Shown here one piece after another: positions 45,741-56,199 of a DNA stretch of 64,000 nt. Every line of letters starts with the position of its first letter. The stretch's first letter is position 1. Source of the DNA: Massospora cicadina. Lineage: Eukaryota > Entomophthoromycota > Entomophthoromycetes > Entomophthorales > Entomophthoraceae. The notes under the pieces are model-generated. The model was not told where the DNA came from. It made no database searches and saw only the letters and a program-made list of their open reading frames with translations. Made by a program: the position numbers and the translations under genes. Location: contig JAKSZP010005279.1 in assembly GCA_022478985.1 (NCBI GenBank), positions 248,001-312,000 of the forward strand, written 5' to 3'.

Positions 45741-46181
45741 TGTTGGTGGAGACAAAGTTCAAATCAGTTCATATAGTAACCAAACATCAGATGTTTTGAC
45801 CTTTGTCCAATGGAAATCACCACTCAATGAATCCACTGATTGAAATTACAAAGCTAAAAAGGCCTAATTTTTTAGAGCTACTTCAAAGTGTACAATGGGT
45901 CCTAATCACTTTGCAAGCTAATATAAGCTCCCTTAAAGATTGGGAAAGATATTGCCAACAAAGAGGTTTGATATCTTTAATAAAGGCTTATCCATTTAGA
46001 GATATTGATACCCCTCATTTAAGTAAACGAAGTATGTTTTTTATATCATGTCTGGTATATTTGTGGTATAGTGTATTATTTACTCTTTTAACTGACAATC
46101 CCGCTAGGAATCCAACTGATGGTAATATGACTAATAATTATCTAAAATTAAATAAACTGGCTACAAAACTCTAGAAACCCA
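45741..46181 (+). repeat. 3' LTR of element F1
   Basis: Starts TGTTGGTGGAGAC after the purine run GAAGGGG (45731-45737). Patches align with 38663-39107 (TTCAAATCA, AACCAAAC, CGCTAGGAA, AATATGACTAA, CTCTAGAAACCCA). A 123-codon open frame (45803-46174) runs through it but the other LTR copies do not conserve it. Confidence 0.65.
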
Positions 46182-46559
46182 AGAACGCTGAAGAATTATT
46201 ATCCCTATAGAGGTACAAAGCTAAATTGAATAATGAGGCATCACAAAAAACAAGCTGTATACTAAACTAGGACCTGCTTGGATAAATTAATATCTGATTT
46301 TAATTGAGTTATGTATTACTTCTGAGGCTTTCAGATGCAATTACCACCACCCATGGTCAATGGCCAAAAAATAATGCCCTTATATCCACCAAAGTTGACT
46401 TTGAAACCACTTAAATCACATGTCATAGTAAATACACAATTCACATATGTATCCCACTTAGATAATTATTGTATTTTAAGGGATGGTCAGACCCTCAACA
46501 GAAGATCTGATATTTCCACAAATACTCAACCATGATTATGCTGGGCTAATATCAGTGTT
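46182..46559 (+). pseudogene. Element F0, protease-RT linker
   Basis: ACTAGGACCTGCTTGGATAAA (46266-46286, cf. 42650-42670) and LPPPMVNGQKIMPLYPPKL in frame 46335-46535 match the corresponding linker of F1 (LPPFM, then a -LYFL- segment), so host element F0 resumes here after F1. The LINE inserted at 46560 interrupts it before the RT. Confidence 0.65.
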
Positions 46560-49058
46560 ATGTTTATTTGGGGAAGGTCGACCAGGGGACAAGCACTTCC
46601 AATATAGTGAGAAAACTAATGAAATTTGACAATTAAAGACACCCCAGATGGTTCAGAGCCCCTCTTGTTGTCTCCAGGATCACCAAGATTAGGACGGTAG
46701 GGAGGGGGTTATGCTGGCTTATTCTTGGATGCAGCATGTGTGAAGGAAAGGATCAACTTTTAGGAACCATATGGGGAATCATGTGTTGATTGTCCTTCTG
46801 TTATGGGGGGTCATATGTCCAAACAGCCATGCTTGGAAATGTTCCAATATATGGCTGTGGAAGCGATGAATGGCTTCTTGGATTGTTGGCGCTGCTCATG
46901 TGAACGATTCCAGTACCATTGTATGTATCATCCATAGTGCTATTGATACTATTAGCGCCCTTAGAGATGAATGGATAGGAGAGTCCATGTTTATAGCGAA
47001 CATGTTCCTTGCTAGGCTGAATGGATGTCCGTTTTCTTGGCGGAAAAGGCGCATGGCCTCTTTCCATAAAGCCACTGATGTTGGGCATTGTCCTAAATGG
47101 TGGTCTAGGCTTCCATACTGACCACATATTGCACATGAGGTATGAGTGGCATTTGACCATTCAGCTGTTTGGTATACTCTCCTCATACACCTCCATACAT
47201 GTGCTCTTATCCTGGGTTGGTGTAGAGGGTGATGTGTGTATCTCCATACTCTTCTTTGGGTCTACAGGTTGTAGGGTATGTCCATATGGTCCAGGTAATC
47301 TATCCTGGCTATGGTATTTGGGCTTTTGCTTATTATATTATCTGTGACTATTTGATCGTTGATCTCCTGTCTGTGAGTTAGCCTTATGCGTCCTTGGTGA
47401 CTGGTTTGGTCGTTTATGTGAATCCGCCACGTTGCTCTTCTCATGGCTAGGAGTATTCATTTGAATTGTGCAGGAGTGCCATGTGGTCATGCAGATGTGG
47501 GATGGGATGCCAGATATTTGATGTGTTTGGGTGGTCTGGGTTTCTTAATTGTAGTGCTCGTGTGAAGTTATATCTTGCTGTTCTGGCCCAGTGTGTATCT
47601 GGAAGATCTGTACTAGTCACCTGAGCTATCCAGGATCCAAGTATATGGGTTGCTTTCTCTACGTAATTAGTAAGCCCCATACCTCCATTTCTTTTAGAGC
47701 CAAATAGGGTTTCAAGGCGTACAGGGGGGTTGTGCTTGGACCATAGCCATCCTTGTAATAGGACGTGGACTGTGTTGAAGAAAGATGGTGAGAAAGCGAT
47801 TACATGAGCTGTGAACCATATGATTGATAGAATCATCGAGTTGGCTACCATGACCCTTCCTGTTAGACCTGTTTGGTGTCCATGTAAGAAAAACAATGCG
47901 TTTTGTTATTTTGTCTAATAATGATTTTCCATCATAAAGTTACCGTATCCTCCTGCTTCCAACCATAGTCCCAAGTGATAAACAGGGCCAGATGTTGGCT
48001 TGGTGATAATCGGAAGTTTTAGTGAGTTCATTGCTAATTTTTGCCTCCTATGTCTGGTCAGGAGTCTTGATGTTGTACTAGCTTGTTGGCCCTGTGTAGA
48101 TGGCATCCACTGGGTCTGATATTTTGCCAAGAGTATAATTTCCGTTTTCTCAGTGTTGAGTGATGCGTTACTTATGGCTGAATAGCCTTAAATTATCTTC
48201 TCAATTCTGCAAGCGTCTTGATTGTTAGATATGCCCACCATGCAATCATCGCTGAAGGCCATCATTTTGACTGGTGGTTGGCCCTTGACGTTGATTCCTT
48301 TAAGTAGTGTGTTTGTATTTTGGATTAGAGGGTCCAAGCTAAAGTTGTAGAGTAGAGGGCTTAAGGGGTATCCTTGTTTTAGTCCTCTCTGTGGGATAAC
48401 TGGGTTGGTTAAGAAGCCTGCTCCCAGCACAGCCATGGTTGCAGACTCTGTAAACAACATTACCCAGATTATGAATCTATTTGGAAGCTTGAATTTTTGA
48501 AGGCAGGCTCTAAGATAGGTCCAGTTCACCCTGTCATATGCCTTTTGTTGGTCTAAAAAGACAAGTGCTCCAGAGGTTTTGGACTGGCAGACATTTTCAA
48601 CTGTGTGAAGTTATCTCATATGGATCTTCTTGGGACTAATCCAAATTGTGATGGGGATATCGCATCAGTTGCAACTTCTCCTAGTTGTTTAGCAATATTT
48701 TTGTGAAAATCTCTATATCTGTATTGGTTAGGGAAGTTGTGCGCCAGTTGGATAGGTCTAATCTGTCTTCTTTCTTGAATAATGTGACCGTGTATGCTTC
48801 TTTGCCTCCAGGTAGGAGGCATGTTTTTATATACACTTGTTCATTGAAGCTAGAAGAATGTCAGAGATGTTAGTAAAATATTTTTTATAAAATTCATAGG
48901 GAATCCCGTCAGGTCCAGGGCATTTACCTCTTGGTGCACCACGTACTACTTCCCATAATTCCTCATGCAATATTAGGTTAATGAAATTTTTATTTTAAAC
49001 CGCGGTGTCAATATGTGCACTTCTAAGGAAATTATCAATGTATTCTGTTTTGACCAGG
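46560..49058 (-). mobile_element. LINE, minus strand, 5'-truncated in RT
   Basis: A 2.5-kb LINE fragment flanked by the 13-bp direct repeat TAATATCAGTGTT (46547-46559 and 49059-49071). It begins within the RT domain (minus-strand PGPDGIPYEFYKKYF just inside 49058) and runs to its 3' end at 46560. Truncation at the 5' end plus a long target duplication is the signature of incomplete target-primed reverse transcription. It is related to the LINE at 33230-38495 but not identical. No A tail is visible. Confidence 0.88.
46896..49000 (-). pseudogene. RT and C-terminal region of the truncated LINE
   Basis: The minus-strand frames, in order, are: 48616-48822 (RPIQLAHNFPNQYRYRDFHK, then SPSQFGLVPRRSI), 48188-48529 (GLKQGYPLSPLLYNFSLDPL and MMAFSDDCMVGI, with the FSDD active-site box), 47447-47896 (LFGSKRNGGMGL, WARTARYNF) and 46896-47186 (CAICGQYGSLDHHLGQCP, a CX2C-x-HX-C zinc motif). 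These are the palm, thumb and C-terminal modules of a LINE ORF2. Frames are separated by stops and shifts. Confidence 0.85.
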
Positions 49059-49071
49059 TAATATCAGTGTT

Positions 49072-49870
49072 GCTCATTAATTTAAAAAATGACCTAGGAC
49101 AATGGGCCTTGTATATAATTACTTATGTCCAATTATTATATTGAAAAGGTTGATGGCGTTCATGATTTAAAAGACCATGCGATTTTGGTTTTAAGCAAAC
49201 AACTATGGCAGCTCTAGTAGAAAAGTAAGTTGTAAAGGAGCTAACTGAAAACAATGATAGAAGGTTGATTATATATTAAAATATATGCAGACCTCTTCTC
49301 AACTGCCACATGATTTTAAGAATGAAGGGCGCTCTATGCCATATCAATACTGGGAAATAACACTCCTCAATTCCTATATATAGGAAGAGCAAGGGGGAGG
49401 AACCAAGGTGGCCATTAACTCAGAAAATTACTAGATTATGGTTTATTAGTACCCTTGAATACTCCTTGGGCCTCACCTCTTCTTTTGGATTGAAAAAAGA
49501 AGGTGTTACCAAGTAGTAATGGACTATTAAAGGCACAACTAGTAACCAAGAAGATAGATAACTGCTTTCCCAAATCAATAACTCACTTTGTCATGATTGG
49601 ATAACAGTTAATTGTTCAATTGCATTATTTAACGCGAATCACTACAACTGCCTCTTGGAGCTCCTCAAAACTTGCTTTAGTGCGTGATGCTAGACCTCTC
49701 AGCTGTGCATCAATAGTTTATCAAATCAACAAGTTTCTTATCTGATGGTGCAGTATGAGATTTTGATGACCCTCTGGAGTGCGCCAAACCTGTGCATAAA
49801 GATTTCTCCAATTATCAATATGATGGCATTCTTAAATTGAAGAGACATTATCTTAAAAACCTTAGTAGTT
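49072..49870 (+). pseudogene. Reverse transcriptase remnant of element F0
   Basis: The host resumes after the LINE with YIGRARGRNQGGH, LRKLLDYGLLVP and NTPWASPLLL, the RT N-terminal pattern. Near 49.8 kb YQYDGILKLKRHYLKNLSSF is a plausible decayed YxDD-I---S---HL--L block. No RNase H or integrase can be recognised downstream. Confidence 0.55.
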
Positions 49871-50058
49871 TTTATTTATATTTTTGAACCCATTTTTACT
49901 GTAATAAGCTTTTTGTCATCCTAACTTGGGTTTTGCACCTTCAGCTTTTCTGAACCTTTCTTAGCATTAGGGCAATGTAGTAAGGTTTAATTCATTAAAC
50001 TATATAAAGGAACTCTCTGTCTTAACTCCCTAACAAAGTTCCCACCAAAAGTTTAGCA
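49871..50058. other. AT-rich sequence, unassigned
   Basis: No gene is recognised. The phrase CTTAGCATTAGGGCAATGTAGTAAGG (about 49960-49985) has a weaker second copy at about 50795-50825, which suggests a short direct repeat but not a defined element. Confidence 0.4.
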
Positions 50059-50114
50059 CTCCTTATGGCATCCATTTTTTAGTACTAGATGGTCCCTCCT
50101 TATGGCATCCATTT
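50059..50114 (-). mobile_element. Micro-insertion of an 18-mer with 19-bp target duplication
   Basis: CTCCTTATGGCATCCATTT occurs at 50059-50077 and again at 50096-50114. Between them lie only 18 bases, which on the minus strand read GGACCATCTAGTACTAAA. The same 18-mer is inserted, with its own duplication, at 50970-50997. This looks like an extremely 5'-truncated retroposed copy. Confidence 0.6.
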
Positions 50115-50952
50115 GTGCTTATTCCTTCAATACTTCCTGTAGCCATGATTCAGCACTTATAAAGCTTACCCCCCTTCAGAATCCCACCATGCCCATGTCT
50201 TTTGCGCCTCTAATTTATCTGCCACTCTAATGCCAATGGAAGCCCATATGTATATCCATCTGAGTGGCTGCCACGCCAGTTTTAAAAGTGGCCTTCCTGG
50301 GAGTAAGTGTCAGTGAGTGGGGTCCCAAAGTGCACATACCTCAGTGCCTGTTGTTCCCCACTTTCAAAACGCCTCCACTGCTTCCTAATAATGCCTTCTT
50401 TTTATAAGGAGGCGTTGTCACAATTGTATTAATTTCAAAAATGGAATTTACTTTTTTAATGCAGCAGCAAGAGCACTTACCCTTCTGGTTATGGCAAAAC
50501 TTTCTTCAATGTGCGAAGTTGGACATCCTGGTTGTACCTTAATAAGTTTTGAGGATTGGTAAGCTTTTAATATGATGGCTATAGTTGGAAATATTGCCAG
50601 CATCAGGATTTCGCTGACCATTGTTCATTTGTTTTCCCTGATGTTTGGTACTTAAGTTTCCCAATATCTCAAGAAACCATTTTTAAATGACTTGATAGGC
50701 TTATCTATTGCATTTTTTAAACACATTTTTAGCTCTAAAAGTTTTGTGCCATTCTACCCTCAGTTTTCTTTATTTTGGCTTTGATAATCCCTTCTCAGCA
50801 TTAGGGTGATATAATATTTTATGATGATTATAGTTTTCAACTAATATATATGATTTAGGTTTTTCTAGTCTAGCTTATGTAAGTATTGCTTCCATTCCTC
50901 CATCACTCACAATACACTATAGATAGAAATGATCTATTAAATTCTTAATATC
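50115..50952. other. Unassigned stretch with GC-richer part and possible LTR start
   Basis: The part 50160-50410 is richer in GC than its surroundings and contains broken plus-strand coding-like sequence. AAGGAGGCGT directly before TGTCACAATTG at about 50406-50425 has the form of a polypurine tract followed by an LTR start, but no matching LTR end or second copy could be found. The rest shows no feature. Confidence 0.35.
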
Positions 50953-51014
50953 AAGATTTAAAAGTTTTTTTTTGTGGACCATCTAGTACTAAAAAAAAAG
51001 ATTTAAAAGTTTTT
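50953..51014 (+). mobile_element. Second micro-insertion of the same 18-mer
   Basis: AAGATTTAAAAGTTTTT occurs at 50953-50969 and 50998-51014. Between them the plus strand carries GTGGACCATCTAGTACT followed by an A run. It shares GGACCATCTAGTACTAAA with the insertion near 50.09 kb in inverse orientation. The A tail and the 17-bp duplication point to target-primed retroposition. Confidence 0.6.
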
Positions 51015-51054
51015 GTCTCTTGTTACATGAAGAATATTTTTGTGCAATTTTTAA

Positions 51055-51330
51055 TTGAAAAGTTTTGTCTCAACAAAATTTTATAAAATCTTTACTATTG
51101 GAGATACAATGTATGAAATGGCAATATCAGCCAATTATCCCAAGGAAGGCTTGGACATCCTCCTTCTCATTAATTCTTTACTCCTAATTATGACAGTGTC
51201 CTTCATTTTAACTTTGCTCCTTTTTGGTGTTTTGTCCCAAGAACAAAATTGTGCTTTCCTATATATTAATTTGAATTTTAAAAGCCCCAAAGGAATCCTA
51301 GTGGAGGCAGCTTTTTGGGATAAGGCCTAA
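51055..51330 (+). other. Open frame of 91 codons, unknown
   Basis: The frame has a very hydrophobic middle (LDILLLINSLLLIMTVSFIL) that could be a membrane segment. No family is recognised, there is no conserved second copy, and the surroundings are decayed repeat. I regard it as a chance frame. Confidence 0.2.
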
Positions 51331-51339
51331 GGTACTGCC

Positions 51340-52050
51340 CTTACTGCACTAGGGTTGCGCAAATCTGAGCACTACTAAAAGTGGACCTGATCGCAATTTG
51401 GGTTTATTTTGCACTACCCTAAAACTGACATATGTCTGCACTGTTTATTACTGAGCAGAACGTCTGCACCATCCAGGACAGGCGATATTCCTCTCATCTC
51501 AATTGTGAGAGACAAGACCTGATGACCCTCAGGATTAAGGCCCCTGAGAAGGGAGAAGCTGAAGCCCTTCCCTTTCTCGCCTGCTTTTTAGTGGAGTTAT
51601 GCTCTCCAGCCCCTTTTTGTCCAGAAAACCTTGAAGTCCTTTTGGATCAAGCGTTAATTTCTTGCATAAATACTTTTGCTACCAGATGGCTCATGACAAC
51701 CAATCTGGCAGCTAGCTGAGCCTCAGGTCAACTCGACAAACTGCAGCATTTATTGTAGGCAGGTGCACCAAAGCGCAGCCAACCATGATTGTCTCTCCCT
51801 TGTCCTGGGTACGCAACCATGCAACTTCAGCTCATGGATAAGCCGCTTAACATGAATCATGATTGACTCATACTCCCCCCTTCCTACTTATATCTATCCT
51901 TGGGGAGTGGTAAACACGCAAGAACAAGTTGGCATAGTCATCACTACTATCTCGCACCCCTTTCAGGCCACTACATGACCCACCAATGCACCTCTTTAGG
52001 TTCTGGTGTTTACTACTCGCCCATGTTTCCATGGGCCTAATATGATTACG
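51340..52050 (+). other. Unresolved GC-richer segment with a 95-codon frame
   Basis: The frame 51432-51719 reads through mixed composition (CTIQDRRYSSHLNCERQ, APEKGEAEALPF) and is followed by more coding-like but interrupted sequence up to about 52.05 kb. The GC content contrasts with the flanking AT-rich DNA, so this is probably a piece of a younger transposon. No motif allows a family assignment. Confidence 0.35.
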
Positions 52051-53790
52051 TTCTTAGCTTCGCTTTATATTAGTGTTTGAGTTTCAAAGACCATATTATC
52101 CAGCTTTTCCTTAGATATGTAAATTGGTCCTTTTTAAATAATTTAAAATAGTTGTTTGGGGACATTTTCCCATTAATTAATTATTTAATATATATGTTAG
52201 AAACCAACCCTGATGTTTATGATAATTAATATGTATTTTGGAGCAATCTTTTGACAATGTTAATATATATCTTTGATATAGAATATTAAGTTAATAACCA
52301 ATTATACTTGTATTGATAGGCTGAGATACCAAATTGATTAGGGATGTCTAGTTGAAAGTGCTGAAGTGGTGTAAATCTTAACTTGACAGTAGCTAGTGAA
52401 TCTTTTAATCAATGCAACACGTTGATGGTAAATGTTCCATTACTAAGCATGGCCACTGGCTTATCAAGAATAATTTGCAGGAGCTAACTAAAGGCATTGG
52501 AACACACTATTTTGGAAGTCAGCCCATAAGGGTCATAATCTAGGTGGTGATGGATGCCAATTAGGTGAATGTATATTGGAAGAGTTAGCCATTGAGATGT
52601 GTTTTCTTTTTGGGTAGTAAATTTGTTTTTGATGAATAACTATTTAGGTTGATATAACAAAGAGTTAATTAGCTAATGAGATTATGTAAATACCCAGTAT
52701 TTCAATCATTTGTTTTATTATTATATAGATCTAGAAGTTAACAACTTAAAATACTTATTCTTTTAATAAATTTGAGTCCTAATTCATATATTTCTCAGTT
52801 AACTCTAGTGAAGTAGATATCACTTGCTTGTAAGAAGATACCTGAGTGAAAAGAAAGATTATAAGCAGACTCAAGTGGCTAATTGTTGTCATACACTAGC
52901 ACTTTTTTATTTCTTACACTCATTCAGCCAGACTGTGCAATAATCTTAAAAATTCTACAATTTATTTATTAGACTCAGAGAGAACCTCAATATATGTTAA
53001 AGGTGCTTTTGAGAGATTCTAGTAGACAATGTAATATTATATAGATATAAAGATACCTGGAATCATAAGGCCTCCAAATTTTAGTCTAATGAAAAGTAGA
53101 ATTTTTCAGGGGACTTTCAGGATCTTAGTGGCATCCAAATAGGCTTAAAATTCTTTTTGTTACTACGCTTTTTCTTCTGGATCTTCAGGACTCAACTACA
53201 TTCTCCAGATTACTCTGTTAAAGTCCATATTAGAAAAACACTTTGATACTTAAAGTCACTTCAAAGCATCACTGATTTTCAGCAATTAATAAGAGTTCTT
53301 TATTTTTGAGATTCTCAAGGCGTTAGTTTATAACAAAACATGAATTGCCATCATTCTATGTTATCAGAAATAAGGATAGGGCCCTTGGCTCTTGAAATGG
53401 CATTTTAGTTGGCGTCCTATAAATGTTGTGATTTCATGGATATGAGTTCATCTTTACACTTTGATTTCTTATATGGTTGGTCCAGATGAATTAACGTCTT
53501 TAGTATCCATAAAAGTATCTCCTCTAAATCACACATGGTTATAGATACTTACCTATATATTTTAAACTACTCACCAAACCTATTAATTATAGTTGTTCAT
53601 CTAAAGTTGCTTCTAGGTTCTGAGTTCATTCTTAACTGTAATAGCGGTTATCTTAAAACTATACTGTATGATACTATCCTTGCAGTGGCTAAAGTTTTTC
53701 TAATCCCAATGCCATGTTTTCTAGAGTAATTTATTTACCATGACAATGTTCTAAAGCTATAATTTTGTCAAAGAATTTACTTAAAGATCT
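52051..53790. other. AT-rich sequence, no gene seen
   Basis: Neither strand shows a retroelement motif or a long frame. The 64-codon frame 53535-53729 is hydrophobic and unrecognised. By position the segment could hold the missing 3' parts of elements A or F0, but I see no sequence support for that. Confidence 0.5.
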
Positions 53791-53795
53791 TGATT

Positions 53796-54500
53796 TTCAA
53801 GGAGAGTAATTATAGCACTCCTGTTCCTGGGGAGGTGGTAGGAAAGACTTCCACACAACATGGGATCAACCTACTAACAATAGAGAAACAAAGCACCTAA
53901 GAGAATGGTGGTGTCCAAAGGCCCTAGGGCAAAGGTATCCTCACCCACGTTATCTGAGAACTCCTGGAGATCAACAAAAAGTACAAAGAATATATACATA
54001 TTTTAAAATTAACTGAAAGGGTTTATTATAACTGAGTTGACCAACAGAGAAGTTTAATCATTAAATATTACTAGTAACAATCAGGAGGACTCATAATTCT
54101 TTGGGTGAGGCACTGCGCCCAAGCTTAACCAATAAATGCAACTTTCCATCCATAGTCATACTGTAGTTTGAATAAGCCTGCTTTCAATTAATTGACTGGA
54201 GTTGTTTCCAATTTAGAATAAAATAAATTGAACGGGTTTTGAAGCTCTGTCCTCCACCAAAATGCAAATTTCTATCATAATTTTTCAATTAGCTAGTGCA
54301 TTTTAACGTAGCAGATGTAACGCACATCCAATTATTATGCTCACCCCCAGGGCCAATTTAGGCATAGCTTGCCTTTACCCAACGCTGATCCAGGGTGTAC
54401 TTCAGGTAAGGCTGGACTGCCAACTTTGTCCTCTTGGCCTCATCACCGCCAGCACTATCCTTACAATCTTTCCCCTCAATTATGTCATTTAATCATTACA
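53796..54500 (-). mobile_element. Solo LTR of the E family, 705 bp, TSD TGATT
   Basis: The minus strand starts TGTAATGATTAAATGACATAA and includes CTGGATCAGCGTTGGGTAAAG, homologous to the LTRs at 41462 and 60191. Its other end, AAGGAGAGTAATTATAGCACTCC on the plus strand, matches the reverse complement of the LTR end of element E. TGATT lies on both sides (53791-53795 and 54501-54505). The terminal TG has become TT at the left edge. Confidence 0.85.
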
Positions 54501-54505
54501 TGATT

Positions 54506-54930
54506 CTCAAAAACTTCTTAGGATTATATATTTAAGAGCATTGATTTTAATTAAATTTTCTATTGCATTAATATTTATTTCCAAATGGAGTTCAAATCAT
54601 AATTATTACTTGTATTTTCTCAGCGGAGCTCACAGCATGAAGTAACATTAATTATTTTTTCTCACAGTCTATCAACATTATAAATTAAAACTAAGATGTT
54701 AAAGTTTTTTTATGAGTTTATTATTAAGCTTCTTAAACATTAAAATCATCTGGTAGCTCAGTAGAGTGATTTATTTTTTTGGTTACATAATTTAAAAAAT
54801 CAGACGTAACTGCATACCAAGTATAAAATTATAATGGTTATTAACAAACACAATTGAGAAGTGTAACACAAGTCTTCTAGACTTGATAGGTAAATTTGGA
54901 TATGCTCTAAATGCATATGTAGATTGGTCC
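54506..54930. other. AT-rich sequence, no gene seen
   Basis: No frame or motif was recognised between the solo LTR and the LTR of F2. Confidence 0.5.
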
Positions 54931-55385
54931 TGCTGTGGTGTTTTTGGTAAAGATCAAGTTTGAGTCATTTTGGACATGGATAAACCCTTGGACAGTTCTC
55001 CAACGATCAATGGAAACTACCTCCTTAGTTATCCATTAATCATGCCATTGTTCCTAAAGATATAAAAAGACAAATTAATATGAGATTCTCTAAAGGGCGT
55101 AAAGGGTCTCATCCCTTCAATACCTAAATCTAAGTATCCCTCAAAATAGGAAAGATCTTGGTAAAAATAGTTTATTATACTCATTGAGTGATAGCCCTCC
55201 AAAGATTATAAATAATTCCTTGTTTAAGTAAATAAAGTAAAACTTACTCTATCTTGTCTGATATAGATTTTTGCCTAAGAGCATTTTCCCCTAGTAAAAA
55301 TCGTATAAGAAGCTTTCTAAAGCTGATTTGACAAATGATTGTTTAGCCCAAAAGGATCCAGATAATAAGTTTATGGAAATTTTAT
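54931..55385 (+). repeat. 5' LTR of element F2 (approximate)
   Basis: Begins about TGCTGTGGTG. Patches align with the F1 LTRs (AAACCCTTGGACAG, GGAAAGATCTTGG, AAGATTATAAATA, AAGTAAATAAAG, TATCTTGTCTG). The primer-binding site expected at the end is no longer recognisable. Boundaries are uncertain by tens of bases. Confidence 0.55.
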
Positions 55386-56199
55386 AAAATAATGCTTTCA
55401 GCCAGATGTCCTTCTGAGGTTACCAGGTGAAGATGCATCTTCAAAAAGATGAGTATTTCCAGTGGAGAAGACATCCCCACAAGAAAGGAAAGAATGAGTT
55501 TAGTAAGATGGGTCCACCTAACCAACAAGGAACCCCTTACTAAAACATGTGAGTCTATAAATCTATTGAGCCAATGATATCTAATCTTTTGGCCCCTGAT
55601 GATGCGGCTTTTCAAATCCAATTAACTAAAGTAGCCCAGACTGTGGAGGCTTTACTTTACAAGACTCTACAACCTGAAGGAGAACTAATAAGAACTGTCC
55701 ACCCTGATTTCACTTGAACTAATGCACTTATGCACTTTAGTCTTTCTTTTGAGCACAGCTCAGGGGCTTCCATTCCATGTCATATCTTTGTCTACTTTTC
55801 CATCCTGCTCTCCACCATCAATTAAAGCTCTTATGATTGCACCACATAAAATACAAAGACAAAATAGCCTCACTCAACAGCTTCATTACTAACTCCTAGA
55901 ATTATATGATACTGAATCAAAATTTGGTTGGGAATATTGTGAGGCTATTGTGGACCTTTGAAGAACATCATTGAGCTGAAGAGCCAACTAATTTATATTG
56001 ATAATAAGTTGATGGGTACTTATGTGACTTATTCATTTGGCAACTTAATAATACCTCTGTAATCCTATAAAAACAACTAGAATGAGGTATGGCTGAATTA
56101 GTAACTCAGTTAACTAGACAACAACAAATATATGAAACTAATATTGAAATTTTTACTAAGAATGCTTTCAGAAATCGCCTTAATCTAGGTGAAGTCTCA

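Larger units (their letters stand above)
38663..46181 (+). mobile_element. Ty3/gypsy-like retrotransposon F1, degenerate
   Basis: LTR copies at 38663-39107 and 45741-46181 flank gag with a collagen-like tract, protease, RT, RNase H and integrase, all on the plus strand and heavily decayed. A solo LTR (41462-42355) splits the protease. F1 is a member of the same family as F0 and F2. Sequence on both sides of F1 reads as F0 (protease end, then the linker containing ACCTGCTTG at both 42655-42663 and 46271-46280). The expected 5-bp target duplication is not recognisable (ATACT against AGAAC). Confidence 0.78.

Noticed and set aside
45803..46174. Open frame of 123 codons as a possible host gene.
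   Set aside because: It falls inside the 3' LTR of F1; the 5' LTR copy does not preserve it.
38658..46186. ATACT/AGAAC as a target duplication for F1.
   Set aside because: Only two of five bases agree, so it is not evidence. The F1 boundaries rest on the LTR alignment and on host continuity.
50078..50997. Inverted copies of GGACCATCTAGTACTAAA about 0.9 kb apart, looking like the terminal inverted repeats of a DNA transposon.
   Set aside because: Each copy is individually bracketed by its own long direct repeat, and the two repeats differ. One transposon would give a single duplication around the pair.
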